Part shown: positions 60,901 to 64,000 of the stretch, in pieces
Layout of the letters: each line of letters starts with the position of its first letter
How positions within the stretch are numbered: the stretch's first letter is position 1
Source of the DNA: Hybos culiciformis
Lineage: Eukaryota; Arthropoda; Insecta; Diptera; Hybotidae
Direction: 5' to 3'
NCBI GenBank assembly: GCA_964007475.1
Contig: OZ023275.1
Span: 4,154,001 to 4,218,000 of the forward strand
Length of the DNA stretch: 64,000 bases
Notes under the pieces: model-generated
Databases searched by the model: none
Seen by the model: the letters and a program-made list of their open reading frames with translations, nothing else
What the model was told of the DNA's origin: nothing
Translations under genes and position numbers: made by a program

Positions 60901-63900
60901 TTGACCAGTATAGATATAATTAACTACCAAAAATTTTCTTAATTTAATTTCCATAAATTTATTTTTAAATTGTCCAAGAATGCAAAATTTTTAATTAAAT
61001 AATTAGAAAATTTTTCAAAACTTGAAGTGTTTTAATATTGTTTACTTATACCAATGTCATTAAAAAATGAAATTTATTTAATGATTTATAATATACCTAC
61101 AAGCTCATTTTCTTCAAATTAATATTGTAATTAGTAACTTACATATTACATATATTAATTGCAGCACTGTGTAACATTATGTAAATTCAAAATCAGTTAA
61201 AGCTTCCTGGTAGGTTACCAGGTTAGGTAATCAGTGCCACGTTATTAGGAGGTAAAAAAACGAAAGCTTTTACTAGGTTTTGAATACATTATGTAATACC
61301 AAAAAAAAATATACAAAAACATTAAATTGTGAAAAATACTCATCTTTATTTATTTTTTATAAATATTTAAGAAAAAAGAAATATAAATAGAAGATAAAAA
61401 GATCCCTAAAGGTTTTATTGATTGCATATCATTCACAAATTTTCTTTTCATATACAAAATCATTGGTCCTTCAAAAACATAAAATAAAATCACTATTGAT
61501 TTTTGAAAAATAGAAAATATTTTAATGTTCCTACATAGAAATAATGCTGAATAAATATATAACTTCCAGCATTAATAATGCAATCGAAAATTTTATTGTT
61601 AAAAGAAAACTATAAAAAAAAAATAGAATGATAAAAACATACATATATCAAGTATAAATTTTTGTTATTTTTTATTGTAAACGATAATAATTACTGAATA
61701 TACTTCTAACTATTTTTTTTTAATTATATCTAAATCTATTTTCGTAATAGTAAAATTAATAAAAATATTTTATTTTAATTTCACAAAAACTGCCTCAAAC
61801 TCAAACAGTCAAACTCAATAAAGTTATAATGTAGTTTGCCTCTTTGAAATACAATAAAACTAAACACTATATAACAACTGAAAATTTTTAGTCACTTACT
61901 CTTATCTGAAACGAAATATTCAAAATGGCCTTAAAATTAATTCTGCCAAATTTGTTGATTTATATTTGCTAGATTTATACTAAGTACATTGGGATATTGT
62001 AAGCTGCAAGATATTAAAGAAAATAGTCAGAAAAATAGTATCTTATAAAAATCTCTTTTATTCATTTTCTTTCTGTCAGAGTAGTTTAAAAGGGTTTCAA
62101 AAATTTTGAAAAATCCATCCATCAAGTAAATAAACTATGACTAGTGTCGCAAAATTACATCTTAAAACAATTTAATAGTTTTTACGTCTATAGAAAGATA
62201 ACATCTTGAAAATTTTCTTAACTAATTCAGTAGTTACAAAAAATAATATTTTGCACATTTTTAAGATAGGTACTCGTACAAATGTATATTTTTTTTATCA
62301 CAATTATGTATTATTGTTATTATTACAATTCAAATAATTCTGTGTGTGTCGAATAAGAAAAATTATTTTATTTTTCATTTCAATGAACATTATTTTAATT
62401 TGTTTTTTTTTTTTTTTTTTTTTTTTTTCAAAAATAGGGAAACCGAAAAAAAATATTTCTATTGTTGAGATTTATTTTTACAAGTGGAATTAAAAAATAT
62501 TGCATAGGTAGCTACGTACCTACATAGTTTTTTTTTTTAGCTATATAATTTTTTTCTTTGAATGATGTTTTTAATTTTTTAGAAAGATGTAATGATAAAC
62601 AAAATCTTTTTTTTAAGTGATCCTTAAAGTGTATGCGCCAAGGACTTAAAGTATTTGTTTCATTGTATAATGTGGCGTTACAGGATTTAAGATAAATATC
62701 TATGATACATACTGTGATTTTGATTTGGAAAATAAATATTTAATTTTTACAAACCGGCGGGGCATATTGATGTTATGTTATATGAATAGTAATTTAGTCA
62801 TTTCTATTTTACATGTAGAGTACATTTAGACTTTTATTTCTTCAATTTTAGATACGTTTACTTTTTAGAAAACGAATAGGTATACAACAAAATAAACAAA
62901 AATTGAAATATGCAATATTTTTAGAACCTATATTGTAATTATGACAAGTTTACATTATATTTACGATAAAATACAATATTATGATATTTAACGCAAAAAA
63001 TTCTAACACTAGTAACTAATATTTCACTCATTGGTGGAAAAATTTTGTATGTGAGTAATCTTTCTTATAGAATAAGGAATTATACTATAGTTTGTAATTG
63101 ATTGAAACTTGTAATGAAATTAACAAACATTTTTTTGTATATAGGTAGTATGAAAATTCTAGTCAATCAAAAAAAACTTATAATATTGTGATTTTATCAA
63201 ATTTATTATGTACCCCAGAAACAAAGCCAGGATTTTAGTTTCATTTTTTTCGAGACATAAAACAAATTTTTTTGAAAAGTATTATAAAAAGCAAAAAACC
63301 TAACAAAAAGAAATAAATACAAACTATTTGATATTTTTCAACATTATTTTAAGTGAAAAACATAAATAAATAAATTGTTTGTTGTATTTTGAATCAAATC
63401 TCACAACAAATAATGCCAATCTTATTTTTTTTCCTTTATTATTATTATTTAAAAGAATAAAATGGAAAGGATTGAGGCCAAGTTGTACTTAGAAAATATA
63501 GAAAATTCTTTAAATTTTATTTACATTTATATATTATCTTTTTCGTTACACTACTAAATCCATATATTAAGCACAACAATATTATATTCTATATTTGTTC
63601 AAGGTTTTATTCCCATTTCATCTTCTCTATATTATATAATAGAAATATTGATCAGCTTAAGATTTTTTTAAAAAAAGAAATAAAAAACTATTTGTTTAAT
63701 ATAAGAATATTAAGGACGGTATTGAAAATTAAAAATATTTTTAATTCAATGGCAGACCAAAATATTAAATAAATACGAAATTTGGAACAAATATCTAATT
63801 TACGTTAATCTTTTTTATTATAACTTTTGTGTGTGTTTTTTTTATAATGAATCTTATCTTAATATATATTGTATAAACCAAATGTTATTTTTTGCCCTCT

Positions 63901-64000
63901 GGTGTACCAATAACAACCTTCGTTCAAGAACGACATGATAACTGAACTCTTGTACACATCAATCAGAAACATTAAACATTTTATATTTTAACATTATTAA
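51998..64000. other. AT-rich region to the window end, no gene seen
   Basis: No open frame longer than about 75 codons and none recognised. Contains an imperfect tandem repeat around 57880-57965 (ACGAGTATCTTATAGGT type), a GTAG microsatellite near 57071-57083, a duplicated AACATTTCGATATTATT near 58600, and T runs at about 59623-59640 and 62403-62429. Nothing indicates an RNA gene. Confidence 0.5.

Overview
The window looks like nuclear DNA of an insect, most likely a fly. It is very AT-rich, has spliceosomal introns with GTAAGT/GTGAGT donors, carries AATAAA poly(A) signals, short non-autonomous repeats and a decayed LINE, and its intergenic DNA has a fly-like texture (tacatatgtacata-type stretches). 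No bacterial features, rRNA or convincing tRNA gene were seen. The species cannot be named from the sequence alone.

Layout. Roughly the first 36.6 kb is a tandem cluster, all on the + strand, of low-complexity secreted-protein genes: the 3' end of one gene (1-229), then five complete genes: G1 (2572-5852), G2 (10626-18854), G3 (20677-27486), G4 (29742-31746) and G5 (35841-36559). All five start with a 14-15 codon exon (consensus M-x-x-L-R-[IF]-[GA]...). It ends in a phase-0 intron, and exon 2 starts with TGT (Cys), so the signal peptide is split between exons 1 and 2. The exons were assembled by hand from splice consensus and frame continuity; every model closes without a frameshift.

Proteins. 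G1 and G4 are diblocks: signal peptide, a short Trp motif (SIWS[LM][IM]EGQ), a polycationic Lys/Ala/Pro/Asn block, then (separate exon) a polyanionic Glu/Asp block. G2 (about 2366 aa) has a Lys-rich block, a giant Thr-rich mucin array and an acidic WVTEP-repeat tail. G3 (about 1849 aa) has a Lys-rich block, a Thr-rich array of 109-residue repeats and a Gln/Leu helical tail. G5 (126 aa) is short and mostly non-repetitive. The set resembles a secreted glue, silk or mucus module, with oppositely charged blocks able to associate and Thr-rich parts likely O-glycosylated. The closest familiar parallel is the fly salivary glue (Sgs) genes, which also have Thr-rich repeats and a split signal-peptide exon. 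That function is inference, and no homology to a named Sgs gene is claimed.

From about 36.6 to 64 kb I see no convincing gene: AT-rich DNA with simple repeats, a decayed non-LTR retrotransposon tail (about 44.6-45.4 kb), a second full copy of a foldback repeat also present at 8.7 kb (a partial inverted copy is at 34.1 kb), a 152-bp palindromic MITE and a 77-bp insertion flanked by a perfect 12-bp duplication. It may be intergenic or part of a large intron of a gene outside the window.
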